Source: Phoronis australis (Eukaryota; Phoronida; Phoronidae). Taken from it: a stretch of 64,000 nucleotides of DNA. Shown here piece after piece: positions 33,690-47,135 of this stretch. The notes under the pieces were generated by a model, which did not search any database, was not told the origin of the DNA, and was given only the letters and a program-made list of their open reading frames with translations. A program made the position numbers and the translations under genes. The DNA lies in NCBI GenBank assembly GCA_002633005.1, contig NMRA01000437.1:154330-218329 (forward strand), given 5' to 3'. Position 1 is the first letter of the stretch, and every line of letters begins with the position of its first letter.

Positions 33690-34893
33690 ATTTTTATGCG
33701 CCCACATATTTACATGTGGGTGCATATTGCCGTCATTTATGTCAGGGAGTCGGGGCGTCTGCGGCTGTATCTCCTAAACCCCTTGCAGGATCGTATTAAA
33801 ATTTGGCTGGTGTGTTCCTATGGGGTTGACAACACAGGGCGACGAGTTTCGGACCGACACGAATACCGCTGTGCCCCCTAGTGGCAGTTTTTTTTGCGCA
33901 ATGTCTATCTCCTAAACCGTTAGCAGGATCTTTTCTAAATTTAGGACATGTATTTATACTGTTATGATGTTGACAACGGATGACGATGACTTTCGGACAG
34001 ATCTGACTACTGGTATGCCCCCTGGTGGCAATTTTAGTTTTTTACGCTTACCTCTTTATCTTCAAAGGTCATAAAATTTGGCATATAGGCATCTCATTAG
34101 TGAGTTGCCGCTATCCTCTTGTTTCACATGGATTTGAGGTAGTTTGCGCCACCTAGTGGCCATTTTTACTGTTTTCGAGTCTGTTTTTGGCGTGTACCCC
34201 TCTATCAACCAAACCACTCTAAGGATGATTGTGAAAATTGGCATGTATATTAATTTTACTATAAAGATGACAGCTGGCGATGACTTTGGGAGGACTTCGA
34301 CTACTGTAGCGCCTCCTAGTGGCAGTTTTTTTTTGCGCCCATGGCTGTATCTCCTAAAACATTGGCAGGATCTTTACTAAATTTAGCAAGTGTGTTTATA
34401 TGATGTTGACAACGAACGATGAGGATTTTCGGATGGATCTGACTACTGGTGTGCCCCTGGTGGCAATTTTACTTTCACGTTTACCTCTATATCTTCAAAG
34501 GTCCTCAACCGATTTTGATAAAGTTTGAATACGGGCATCTGTATCTCCTAAACCCATTGGAGGATCTTTATTAAATTTAATTTGTGTTTTTATAGGAAGC
34601 TAACAACAGACAATGACGACTTTCAGGCGGATCCAATGAACAGTGTGCCCCTAGTGGCAATTTCATTTTATTCTGTTTTCCTTTGTTTCTCTGAAGTTCC
34701 AGAATGGATTTCTATGAAATTTGGTGTATAGCTTTCTGTTTAAGAAGCAATTACATGTTCCCATTTTCGGATGGATTGTATGTTTTTGCACCATCTAGTG
34801 GCCATTTTTATGACAAATAAACAACCCTAAAAGCAAACCATTTACGATGCATTCGTGGGCGCATTTCAACGCTCCGCGTTGCTCTTGTAAGTT
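33690..34893. repeat. Complex dispersed repeat family B, copy 2, with internal sub-repeats
   Basis: Sub-units of roughly 130-290 bp recur inside it. Each carries ctgtatctcctaaac, a caggatc...aaattt block, a gttgacaac...gatgac block, and cccctagtggcaatttt. It opens with a small palindrome (gcgcccacatatttacatgtgggt) and closes with gtgggcgcatttcaacgctccgcgttgctcttg. Non-coding, element class unknown. It lies just downstream of the receptor gene. Confidence 0.75.
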
Positions 34894-37800
34894 TGGCCAT
34901 CCTCATCTTTAGTCCGCGGTTGTGATGTTATTCCTGGTAACAGAAATCCCATGTCCTTTTACATTAAGATATATTCGGACACTGGTTCTATCAGTTTAAG
35001 TGGATTATTCATTTTTCAAAGTTTTTGGTAGCTAAACCGACGTGTAGTAAACGTATTGTTTATTAAATAGAATTGTCATAACTAGTGTTATTTTGTTCCA
35101 TGTTAAACAGCTGAAATACAAACTGAATATGATGCATTGATTTCAAGCCTCTTGTTTCGCCAAATGCTATTTCTATCAGTTTCGCTGGAGTGATTCACTT
35201 ATTATGCCAGTGGAATTGATTTTTCTTGTCAAAATAGCAGCCTTCCTGCTGTATGCTAATTAACAGTTGAAGGACTCAATTGTAACGTTGATGAGGTAAT
35301 ATTGCATCGATGTTCGTAAACTACAACAGAGAATGAAAATAAAGTTCTGCATATCTCGACTGCCATTTATTAACGTATTTTTTGTTATATTGATGTCATT
35401 TGTTAGATCAATGTCCTCTATAATTCCACTGCTGTCGGTTATCTGTTACAAAACAAAACGCTGTAAGTGGCTTGACTTAGATAAATGCATTACCAATCAC
35501 GATCCCTTGGCTTTACCAGGCAAACAGGACTGTGAACATTGTTGGGCACAGCCCCCCCNTTTGACTTCGTCAAACTTTCGACCTCCGTGGTCCCTATTGC
35601 TAGCGCTTCAAACTCTCATCTAGTCATCGCCAATTTTCGTGAGCCCCTCGCCATCCCGCGATTGGGCGTTAGGCATGCAGACTTTTTCTTCTTGGGAACA
35701 AACTACGGAGTAACCAATCTCTGTACCAAATCTCGCGAGTAAGGTTAAATTCTTTGCCTTGAGCACTTTACGTGGCTACTTTACGATTTCGACCTTTTAT
35801 GTAATGATGCATCTTTTATCAATTTCATTTATTTTAATAGGTTGCTAAAAAGTTTATACTGCCAAAATCATTATTTAAAAAGTGCACTATCTGAAGAAAT
35901 ACAAGGAGATAAACATCCCTTCGATAATTGACGATAACTTCGTGTCAAAATACGGGTTAGTTCCGTTTATTTCCGAGAGTCAAAATTAGGCCTTAAGTCA
36001 AGATTTCAGTTGTTGAATGTAAGCCACATTTACATGAACTGACAACCTTCTAGAAATCTGAAGTTGTAATACACTTTGTGAAAATTTTATGACAAGAGCG
36101 AACTCATTACCTTGCCAGACATACTGAGCACAGCTTTCTTATACTGGGCGTGCAGTGAATCATCATCCGATGAATGAGGTACGCTGCTCCGAAATATACC
36201 AGTATGGCCCAGGATAGCAATACTCCTTTGAACAGTCGCAGTCATGATAAGGCAACAATGGCAATATAAATAGCGTGCCATATTTTAGGTATTTTCAAAA
36301 GATTAAACCATGGCCGGGAAACCACTCTACTCGCTCACGCTCGATTTTTGTTAGATATTTACGTAAACAATCTCGTATACCTAAAAATATCTAACTGCTC
36401 TCTAAGTTGGGAGTTAACTTGTTTATGCTTTATTTAAGGCCAGTTCCCTACCATATGCATCAATTTGCCAAGTATGGTCGCTTTTAGGTCAGCTGTTGTC
36501 TTATAAGCTTCACGGTGTTTGCGTCTCACTAAAGACAGCGAAATTAAAGCCCAACGATATTTATTCAGACTACCAGTAAATCTAAATTGATCTTTTGTTT
36601 GTTTGACGTCACCAAGGTTCGTGCATCTTGGGCCCGACATCAGGACTGGGTCCCACTCTATGAACTAGAAATAAGTTGAAACTAATTTCGGAAAAAATAT
36701 GCAGATGAGTGCTTAAATGACATTCGCAGTGTCAATTATCAATTGGCATCTAGTCTAATGGAATCCAGAGACAGCGTTTCGTTTACGACGTATTAGATGA
36801 GCGCCGCTCACTGAACAGAGGCAATACCGGTAGATTTCTCCCACCGGAAACAATCGTTTGATACGATCATTGCACCTAACACTGCATGGTGCTGTCGGAA
36901 CACGTGCGCAAACTGATCGAGCCAGCTGTAAACGAGATGCGTGTTGTGGAGTGAATTTTCATGTGTGTTGGCAACCTAGGGATACTCCTTTAAGAGGCAT
37001 ACACAGGATTTGTCGTTCAGTGTTTTTTTTTGAGTTAAGGTACTCTTGGTTTATAAACTTTGGGGTGCCTTTTCTGATTGAAAAGGCGCCCCATGAACAT
37101 TCCGTCCGAAAGAACCCGCTTTATGGGGTTGGGAAAAGGGTCAAATTTTGCTACAGATTAAATACTTCATGAATAAATACTATATTTCATAAGAAACCCT
37201 GATAAACTTTATCAACGTGCAGAATGAAATTGATACTAAGCAATAAATCATCTAATCAAAATCATATAGATCGAGTTTTTGATAATGGCTGTGAACAAAT
37301 ACTCCAACCAAATCCGAAGACCGTCTGATGGCCACCACATCACAGCAAATTTGCAACTTCATCATAAAAATGTCACAACTACTGTCGTCGGTGCGCTTAC
37401 TAAGATGGCATTCCGACATGAATTCCATGGTGAGCGTCCGTTGTTCTGGTAGAACAGACGTTTCGAGAAACCGCGAAAGCGTGGATGTTTTGCAGATGAC
37501 GTATTATCAATGGCAGGCTTCAGCACACACATTACACGCATTAGTGGACGGCATTATTCCGACAAAGACATTGCTTTTCAAAGGCAGAGAGAACAAGCCA
37601 GTGAAGAATTTCTCAGTCTTCAGGCTGGGCCTTGATGACTTCTTCTCAAGTAGCTTTCGCTGTCACCTGAGACATTAGGCCAGCTTAGCAAACATCGTAG
37701 AATATCTCGTTGGATTCTGTTTCCCAAGTGATCAGGGCCATCAGATCTCGTGCCTTAAAGAGACATGGAACGCGAAAGCTCATCAAAAATATCTTTTAAA

Positions 37801-38780
37801 CAATTGTTGACGAAAGCACCATCTCGCACGTCTACTGCAGAGTTATTCGCTTTCCCCAGTGAGGGATTTCAGACAAAATCACAAACGATTTTTGAAATAT
37901 GCGAGTATGAATTACTTTGTAGTCACTACAGAGTTTCTACTCTCCTTCACACATATGACAAATGCGCGCATGCGCTCACAGCCATTCCACCAACAGCTGT
38001 CTGACAAAATGCAAAGTAACGGCAGATTATCGCGTGTGATCGCACTCCGAATCTGAAGTCGCCAGCACAGCATGAGGCAAGCCAGAGAAGCAAGCAATTT
38101 CCAAAAATAATCTTTTACTATTTGCATTCAATCCCTTACAGGGCCAAGTACGTGTAGGTGTAGTCGAAATTACAGACTTCAAACTGGAATAAGTAAGCGG
38201 TGAAAAAACTTTCCGTTAACAAAATCACTGAACTGCATTCGGTCCCAACGGCGGATCCAGGAATTTGATTTGGGGAGCAAGACCACTGACACTGTGTGCG
38301 TTCTAAAATCAGAAATGAAATTAGAACTTTTATTCTCATAAAACCGACCGGGTCTCACAATGTTCCTCCCAGTGATAAGATTCTGTTCCCGTTACCACCA
38401 TGAACACGGAAACCACTAGTGACTCCAGAAAAGCGCTTCAGAATTTATAGGGGATGGCTAACCCTAAAATTGCGAATTCGAAAATGGCGTCTTTACTCAC
38501 TTTCTGTGTCTGCGTTAGCAGCACGAATTCCGTTGGGGGTAAGGTATCACGGGACTTATACAAGAGTAAAAATCTTAAATTGATTTTCGTGTTTAGCCCG
38601 CTAAACGTCGCTGTCATGAGAATCCGTGGTCATTTATTTTAACGCATTTTCCCTTCTGTATTTCAAAACTTGGATTTTGCAAGCTTATCTCAAAGAAGGG
38701 AATATTGAATCATATAGCCTACCATCAACAGCGGAATTTAGTTACGAAAATGAAACGAGTCAGCCTACGATCATATTTCT
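34894..38780. other. Intergenic, no supported gene
   Basis: Contains short open frames without recognisable domains, a gap N at 35559 beside a C-run, and a ggcggatccagg fragment near 38251 resembling one end of the CAGNGGCGGAT elements. A minus-strand open stretch at 36087-36281 is followed by a donor-like gtaatg, but it has no partner exon or homology I recognise. Confidence 0.4.
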
Positions 38781-38784
38781 CAAA

Positions 38785-40880
38785 CAGATGTAGCGAAGGC
38801 CCCAACTACAAAAACTTCTGGCCTACAATCAAACCTTTCCTCTCAAAAAAGGCCATACAACCGACATCAGGACCATAATCTCCCACGAAAATCAAACTAT
38901 TTCCGACCAAACAAGAGTATGCTCAGTCTTCAATGACTTTTTCATCAACGTAGCCAAAGGCTTAGGAAATATGACCGACCCCACTAACGAGAAACACCCC
39001 AGTCTCCATGTTATTTCTAACATAGGAAAAGACGCTGATGATTTTCATTTTCAAAAAGTGTCTGTAAAGATCTGTATCGGACTACACTGTACATGAACTC
39101 GCTAAGCTCCCGGAAAGCTACTGGTATCGATAATATACCAGCCAGACTTCTTAAGAGCTTGTTCGCGAATGGACCAGGCAGAGGGTGATAAACGCTATGT
39201 CACAGATTCTCTTTATATTTTGTCTGTGAGATGACACTGACCCCCCTGACTCCAGACCACCTTTATTTTTTTTCAAAACGCCCCCTTTTGGTTTCCATGG
39301 ATACTATTTGTTTCCGACAAGTTTTCAGCCTGGCGGCACTTAAGTTTTAGTAAAATTCCGACAGTTAAGTTACGCAGAGGAAGTAACGTTGAAATATTGA
39401 ACCTGTGTTATTGATCAGGTGTGACCTTCGTCTACTTTATTCATGAAAATTTAAAAGATTTCGATAATTTTTTGTCTGTTTTTAGAGCCGCATAAGATGA
39501 GTACTTTTAGTGATTTTGGAAACTGTCAAAATTGGCTAAATTCGTATCTCGATATCTCAGCTGGCACAGNGGGCCCCCTGGGCCCCCCCCTAAATCCGCC
39601 TATGTTTCTGATCTCCAAACTTAAAGCTTACAAATTTTATGACAATGCCGTATCCCTTCTTGGGAATTATCTCTCCAAAAGGAAACAGCAAGTGAAACTA
39701 GGCCAACACTCCAGTGAATGGGGCCAAATATACAAGGAAGTACCTAGTCAAGAATCCATCATGGGACCCCTTCTCTTCAATATCTTCATCAATGACATCT
39801 TCTTCTTTGTGAAAAAAATCTACACTGGTCAACTACGCAGATGACAACACCCTCTCCTCTGTTAACAACCCACTCTCCGTCACTGAAACCCTGAGACAAG
39901 ATAGCGAATCACTCATCAACTGGTTCTCTGTAAATGGCATGCAAGCAAATCCTGACAAATTCCAAGCAATCTGCATAGGAAAAATGAACACATTTTGTAA
40001 AACTTTCACCATTGGAAATTGCCAAATACCTTGTGAACCTAAAGTTAAACTTCTAGGAATATCCACTGTCACCAATCTAACTTTTGACTCCCATATTTCG
40101 GACATTTACAAAAAGCCTCACAGCAAATAAACGTTTTAAGAAGAATTGGACACCACCTTAAGATAAACGGCAGACTTGCAATTTTTCACTCCTTCATCCT
40201 TTCAAATTTCAACTACCGCCCCCTCTCATGGCATTTTCGCTCGAAAGAAAATACACTCAAACTAGAAAAACTTCAACTTACAACGACGATGTTAACACGC
40301 ACGAACAACTACTCACACCAGCTAACAAACCACCTATCATCTACACAGACTTTGATTTATTGCAATAGAAGTATTTAAAATCCTTTATGGCGAATCACCC
40401 AAGCCACTTCTTTCACTTTTAAAGAAGCAAGAAAACAATTACTACAGCAACCTTTTAGATATTCCGCAAGTTAAATCTGTCAAATATGGTAAAAAGTCTT
40501 TTCGCTTCGAGGCTGCTCGGGTCTGGGACAGACAACAGAGTCTTTCACTATTTTTCGTGGACTGATCCAGACCTGGACCGGCCCCGAACACATCTGTTCT
40601 CTTTGTAAACACTCCAGGTTATGCTGTAATTAGTGTATACCATCGTTTCTTTTATGATTTATCTAGATTATAGCATTTACACGTGTACCTATTATTGTTT
40701 ATGCTCTGACCCTAGTATATACTTTAGCAATTACGACAACTTAATTTTTATTTACACCTCTAACTTAATTTCCATTTTCGTCACGTTGCTGTTAAATTTA
40801 ATGTCGTAGAAATAGCTCAACGGGCTAATGTTAATCTGTTTCTTCGAGCGACGTTAAATAAAAATTCTTGATGCTTCATT
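38785..40880 (+). mobile_element. Degenerate non-LTR retrotransposon (CR1/L2/Jockey-like), interrupted
   Basis: In order: a linker region (K-N-F-W-P-T-I-K-P-F-L-S-K-K-G), a DNVxxFNDFF-type block at about 38930, R-K-A-T-G-I-D-N-I-P-A-R-L-L-K at about 39110, then after an interruption with an N gap (about 39180-39600) L-L-G-N-Y-L-S-K-R-K-Q, I-M-G-P-L-L-F-N-I-F-I-N-D, and in a shifted frame the catalytic N-Y-A-D-D at about 39835. The C-terminal R-R-I-G-H-H-L and SFRFEAARVW blocks reach about 40560. A short 3' UTR ends gcgacgttaaataaaaattctt. Frameshifts and missing parts show it is inactive. Confidence 0.85.
39176..39602. other. Insertion or deletion junction inside the LINE, with gap
   Basis: Here the reverse-transcriptase frame is replaced by unrelated sequence ending gggccccctgggccccccc-ctaaatccgcc, resembling one end of the CAGNGGCGGAT elements seen at 42660 and 51551. 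The N at 39570 is inside the C/G run. Confidence 0.55.
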
Positions 40881-42659
40881 CTTGTTATTACTTTGTCATG
40901 AACAACATTCTTTATCCGCGTTACGAGTGTTTATTTGAGTACACCTGTAGGCAACATATTCAAAGGTTACTAAATATTTTTAGTTTAAAACATTGATTTG
41001 TGTTTGATAGGACTACGAGTTCTAAAAAGTGATCAATTTCTCATTGTCTTCACTTAACAGACACCTCATCAAGTAACAGATCTGGATGCGATGGCTAGCC
41101 TACGTGCGGGATGTCTGAAGCGCGTGACGTGTGGTTTCTCTGCAAACTTTGATGATCAGGGTCTTTCATGTTGATCGTTCGTTTTCCATTAAAACGTCAA
41201 AACAGAAATATTTTCATAAGCATAACTTGTAACTTTTGTGTATTTTCTTAGTAAGCAACGGTTAAAAATATCAAAATACCCTTTTAAAGAAATAAGTAGG
41301 CCACAGCACGTCAATCAGTCCTTGTATGCGAGCGACGGGCGTATTAGGCGGGAGGAGCAATTTCCCTCAGAATTGGGAGCATTCAAGAAAATTCAGGCAG
41401 TAGAGTATCCAGTGGAAATATATGGAAAAACAATAAAGAAGAAAGATTGAAATTGGCGGTGACCGAGGATGGAAAATAGTTGTCGAGCGAGTGGGAGAGA
41501 CTTGGTGGAGACCGGGGGCGGGTGAAATTGGTGTGCTAGCAACCGGTGGGGGTGGGAGTGAAATCGGTGGTGACCGAGCAAATTCGTGACGAAAAGGCCG
41601 GGAGACGGTGCTTACAATCAGGGGAGCGGCCAATAAACGGGCAAAACTTTGTCACGTGCCTCCCAGTCGGGCAGCCAGGTCCAGTGTAGAGTTCAGTAAC
41701 GCTAGGACCTACGCTAGGACCTCGCTAAAATGCCAGACCTCGTGAGAATACCTGAGATATTGCCGTGTATGAGAAAACGGGATTTTAGACAGATTTTTCT
41801 AGTCTCAAGACAGCTACTGATCTTCACCCAGGGGTCGGTTTCATGAAAAGTTACGTAACACTATAGACAGAAATTTTGTCTTACGGTTCCTTTTCACAAT
41901 TGCTGAATAAAGGTCCAGACAAGTAATTACAAGCGCATATTTAAAGTCCAGAAATACTTATAGAAATGTTCACAGCATACTAGCAGTTATAGTATTCTCA
42001 GAATCTTTACATTTTTCTCAAATGAGATTTGAGTACTTTTAAAAATAATTGTGTAGAGCTCAACGCCAAATTTCTTATCGACCCTAGGACTGGTGATCCT
42101 ATGGCAACAGGACCACTGATAAGCTAGCCCTAACTGTGGCCTGAATTGACGATTTTTCCAGTCTGCCGGTGTGCCCATGAAGACATAAAAGGATGGCTCT
42201 AGTTAAAGCTACATGTACATTTTGCCCTGGCTATTTTGGTGTCTGAAACAAAAATCGAATTTACTCTCATAATCCTTACTGTAATAGCATTCTTTTTCCG
42301 CTACCACAAGTATATCGAATCCATCTGTGACTAGAAAACGCTTCAGATTTTGTTGGATCTGGCCAATCCCAAAAAATGCGAATTAAAAAATGTAGCATGT
42401 ATGGTTTACGAGTAACGTTAGTTGGTAACGGTAATAGAATGGGTAAGGAATAATTCGAGTCCGATTTGATGAAACTGAAAGGCTTAATTCGGATTTCGTT
42501 TTTGTAGCCAGGTAAAGATGGTGAAACGCATCTTTAATGTTTTACGTTTAGATTTCCAAGAATCATTTTAAGTGCGCGCCTCGCGTCATTGGCTCGAGCG
42601 CATGAAACATTTTAGTGACGTGCTATGATTTTTGAACTTGCACTAAAACTGTCAGTTTC
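40881..42659. other. Intergenic, no supported gene
   Basis: No domain-bearing frame found. The proline-rich minus-strand frames at 41367-41633 come from a GGTGG-rich stretch and lack splice or family support. Confidence 0.4.
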
Positions 42660-42831
42660 CTGTGGCGGATTTAACGGGGGGGGGGCGCAAGGGGGTCATG
42701 CCCCCCTGAAATTCTCACATATTCCATTTGGCACTTTGGGGGTTCAAATGTCTGAAGGGACTAACCTGGCTAATACTCTTACCTGGGCCCCCCGTAACTC
42801 AAAATCCAGGATCCGCCCCTGGGCCCGGTCT
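42660..42831 (-). mobile_element. CAGNGGCGGAT MITE, copy 1
   Basis: Starts ctgtggcggatttaacggggg and ends ggatccgcccctg, so the ends are inverted. The middle contains ccatttggcactttggggg, the reverse complement of the gtgccaaatgga block in the copies at 51551 and 56165; hence the minus orientation. About 170 bp, non-coding. Confidence 0.8.
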
Positions 42832-45800
42832 CCAATCTTTTTACTCGAAATGGAACTCGAAATTAGGTTTGGCATTTTCTACTCTACTTTTGGGCGAACT
42901 CAAGATAAGTGTTTATTATTCTATGCTCGAGTACACAATAACTTACGTAGATAATTTATTGCCCTTAGTTCACAGTTTGTAAACCCAATATTAAAGCAAT
43001 AAGTTCGAGTTTGAACTTGAAATTTCGAGTTTTTACTCGAGTTTGTAGCTAGAATATAAGGGTCTTCAAGGGCAAACTTGAAGTAGAAACTCCTATGCAT
43101 AAAATATATGTATTCGAGCACAGTCTGATAACCAATTATCTTAAGTTCACTCGAAAGGAGCAGAGAAATTGCCAAAAATAGTTTCGAGTTCGTTTCGAGT
43201 ACAAAGATTAGAGACCGGGCCCTGCTGGTTTCACCACTTGTAACCGTGGAAGCTGGTTGGAGCCGGTTGGGGCAGGTCGGGTGACAGTCAATGCAACCTG
43301 AAAAGTGCATTGTGCCGCTCATGTTTCAATTTCCTGTCACAGGTTTCGGTTGTTTGTTCCCCATTTCGATATGAATTTGGGAAGTCTGTTCCGATTAATT
43401 GAAGTGGATAAAAAGTGAGTTGTTGCTGAATACTTCAGTTTGGGTATGATTATATTCTGCACGGTACAAATATTGACAAGCTTTTCAAATCACCAAAACG
43501 ATAGCGTTATAATTTGAATATTTTTCCGTATCCGAGATGCAAATATTAGTCATTTAAACCTACTTCTAAGCAGACATTTCTAACTCTTAGATTATGCATG
43601 GGTTCTATTTTCTTATTTTGGCTCGGTGTAAATATTGCCCCAGATTTCGGAAGCACATAAATACATCCCCTACTCTACATAATAACTGCATCAAACCGTG
43701 TTTTGTGAACCTGTGAATCGTGTTCGGCGATCGGAGACCAATGTTTGCGAGTCGGTGTGAGTTTACCGGGAAGAGATTCTTCTAAAAGCGACGGAGAGTG
43801 GTATTCCCAGGGAATGTTCCAGAGAGTGACAGCCGTATTGTTCCATTCGCCACCCTGGCCAGTTATTATCACCAAACACTTGTGTGCGTTTGCTAAAATG
43901 TAAAAAGGAAATTCTAAATAGGTTTACAAGCACGTACCGGAAAGTTGGTTATAAAGTAGACCAACAATAAAGTGTTTTCAAGAGGAAATTAAATGTGCGC
44001 GTTAGTCCGAAATATCGCATTGTGTGAGACCGTGTTACTTGTCATATTTTGAAGTCCCGCGAAACTATGGTGTGCCCGGTGTCAAAAAAACTGTTTCCAC
44101 TCAGGCGCATTTACTAACATTATTGTCCTTGTTTGATTTGAAATTTGTTACAACAAAACGCATAGAACTCCCTTGGCAGCGATGCTACCTTGGCGACTGC
44201 AAGAGGTAACCCGAAGTAACGAGCAACTTCACAGGTGCCAAGTACCAACGATCTAGAAACCAGTTCTAATATGAGTAAGAAATAAAATGAGGTCTAAGTC
44301 AACTTTTTGAGAAGACGAGTTCTTTAAAAGGACATTTATGAAACTGTCAGCCTCATTTATATTCCGCTGTGATGAACAGTTTTGCGTTTTTTGCTTGTTT
44401 GTGCGTACGTCTCAGATCTCACGTTTTTCTGATCGCACAATACGGTCGAGATGAAATCACACACAAGATGGCCATTTTCTGAATTTTCGTTTCTAGGAGC
44501 TTTAAGTTGACATTTGATATGTAAATAGACCTGTTCAAGAGCAATCTAAACTTCCCCATCAGTTTCTCGCAACGACATACGTTTTCAAGATTTTCGAGCT
44601 TCTCTGTCGCCTGAAGCTGAAATCAAACGGAGACTTTTCTAATGATTCACTCACCCCAACGTTCAAGAACAACAGAGATTCTGTCCTATCATTTGCATGA
44701 CACGTACATGTACCATATTTTTCGTCCAACTGAGTTGGAATTTTAACGCATGTTGTGACCTCATTATCTCAAGATTACAGATATCTAGTTGCAGTTATTT
44801 TTTGAATATTTATTACGGAAAATGCAATGAACAATATAGAGTTAAGCCCAGAAAGCGCTAGAAGTCATCATCACACCACACACCAAAATCATAATCATCG
44901 TCATCATCATCGTCATGACGACGACCACCACTATCATTATCATCGTCATCATGACCGTGTTTCAATCAATTTCACCAAGAGTTACTGTACGAGGTTGAGC
45001 TTTATTCATTACCAAACTTCTCATCTAATATTCAATTTCGCCATGTATCATTTCTGGAGCTCTTCCGTTCACGTGTTACGTGAGCCAAATTAGTTGTTCA
45101 GGTTTCATTATCCACGATTACGTCATTTTCGATGTAAGGACACTGGACTATCTTCCGGAACGGAAGTATTACATACATAAAGTGGTGACCTTTTGAAATA
45201 TCACCTGTCATGAAATACTATTGCATAATATCACAAGGCACATTTTAGACAATTGTGAATTCGGTTTCCAATCCTAATATATCGAAAATGGCCAACTTAA
45301 CAGCTGGCCTATATTTTGATGAGCAGAAAATTTTCAAGCACTTTAAGTATGGCTTTTTCCGTTCATCAACCGTTTGATAAGTGGACATTTCCTAAAACTC
45401 GACGTCAATCATTTTTCAGAGCTACCTACGGTATCAAACCTTAATTAAGGCGTGCTAATTTTCTGGAATGAAATTAAAATAAAAATTAGGGGGGTTTCAT
45501 TTGCAATGGTTAATGGCTGAAACTGAACAATGATGTGTCTCAAACTGATTCCTGTTTTATATTTGCACGCCAAAGGGGTCGCTTTTCACTTTGTAGCTAG
45601 GTTCTCGTTCGTTCTCGTACACACATCCATTTCTTAATAAAAGATTCTCAGGATAATATTTTAAATTTAAACTTGATTTGTTTTTGTTTTTACTTTGAGC
45701 TGGTGTAAGTTATTTCCCGGCTTAGGACAATTAGGGTGCTCTCACAGAAGGTGCATACGGGACGTGTTAGGCGGATTCAGGGGAACTCCGTGACTCTCCT

Positions 45801-46457
45801 AATCCTCCGCCCTACAGACGCGACAAAAGGGAAAAAGGAGTCACCGATACCATGCTTTTAGGGGTTACGCCAACATTCTCTTTTAAAAATTGTGGTTGGT
45901 CTCTCTCTGGCGACATCCCAAACCGCCCTAGCACAAACGTTTGCCTTCACTGGCATAACTTAAGCACCCGAAAAGCACGGTTCATGGACTCGCGTCCTCT
46001 AAGAAACACGTTTCAATATTACGTAGTGGTTCACGAATATAAAGGGCAGAGGAATAAATTCCACAGTCACCTCCTTCCATTGTTTGATTAGTTTTTCACA
46101 AAAGTGTTTAGCTTTTTGACTCCGGCTGGGATCGAAATTTTCCCACTTCATGAGCTGCAGCCAATGGCTTTGTAGCGGATATGAAACACGATGTCTTTGT
46201 TCATCCATTAATATTTTAAAAGGTTTGACTTAAGACATTAGTACATACCACCGCACAGAAGAGGAAATTTACAGGCATTATAATGGCAGGTGAGAAACCA
46301 GAACGCTTTTAACCAGTAGGTTGAAAGTCCCCTCCCTGTAGGTGGCGCTGAACGCTTGTCCACCAAAGACTTGATTGTTGTTTGGCGGGTTAGTGAGTTT
46401 CAATATGGCGCGACTATTTCGAAAGTCACCTATTTAGACCTCTGTTATTCCATGAGA
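42832..46457. other. Intergenic, no supported gene
   Basis: A segment around 42985-43210 repeats cgagttt/tcgag motifs. A minus-strand open stretch at 43675-43875 is followed by a donor-like gtaaac but has no recognisable domain. A CAT/CGT trinucleotide-rich tract lies at about 44860-44955. Confidence 0.4.
44860..44955. repeat. CAT-type trinucleotide microsatellite
   Basis: An imperfect run of cat/cgt/cac triplets (aatcatcgtcatcatcatcgtcatgacgacg). It produces a His-rich open frame that is not a gene. Confidence 0.85.
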
Positions 46458-47135
46458 CAGTGGCGGATTAACAACGAAGCAGAAGTAGCATTTGCTACGT
46501 GCCCCGCACTTTTTGGGGCTTCGCTCTCGTGGATTTTTATGTAAACCGCTAAACGCATGCGCGTTTCAGTTGAGTGCGAACCTGATTTTTGTTGTGGCGG
46601 CCCCTTCAGTATGTTAAGGGTCAGGGATGCGGGACCCCACTGAGTAAGCGATGTTCAAATAATTGTAGGTGTCACAGTGCCTCTCAAAGCTCACGCTTGC
46701 ACACAAAAACCGCGGACCTTTAAAAGTGCAGAGACACCGCAAGGCGGCAAGCATTCATTTGTTTGATATTTTAACTATTCTTGAATTTACGGTATTTGTT
46801 TTATTAAATACAGAGCGGAAAATTATAATGTATATATTTGACATGGGTAGCATTCTTGCTATAGTATTTGGTACAAGCGCGGGGCTTCAGATTAGCGGTG
46901 TACTGTGAATTAACATGAACTCGTCCAGTCCGACCAACAGCTATATAGGGTTGCCCACTTAGATGACACTGGCTGTCTCATCAGTTAGAAACCGCCTCAG
47001 TTGCTTTCCTTCTCAAAAGTGAAAATTACACATATTTTTCTTTTTTTGAGAAAATCGTTGTATGAGTACTTGAGTAGGTGCCCCGCGCTTCGAGTTGTGC
47101 CACGGGTGCCGCAAATGCTTACATGTAATCCACTG
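46458..47135. mobile_element. ~680-bp non-autonomous DNA element
   Basis: Left end cagtggcggattaacaacg...gcatttgctacgtgccccgc. The right end in reverse complement reads cagtggattacatgtaagcatttgcggcaccc...gcggggcacc. Similar inverted ends with matching internal blocks support one transposon. No transposase. Target duplication not clear (aga on both sides). Confidence 0.65.

Noticed and set aside
35539-35742. Open frame across the N at 35559
   Set aside because: It spans an assembly gap and has no domain.
41367-41633. Proline-rich minus-strand frames
   Set aside because: They overlap in more than one phase across a GGTGG-rich stretch and have no recognisable domain.
44827-45093. His-rich 88-codon open frame
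   Set aside because: It is produced by a CAT/CGT microsatellite and has no splice or homology support.
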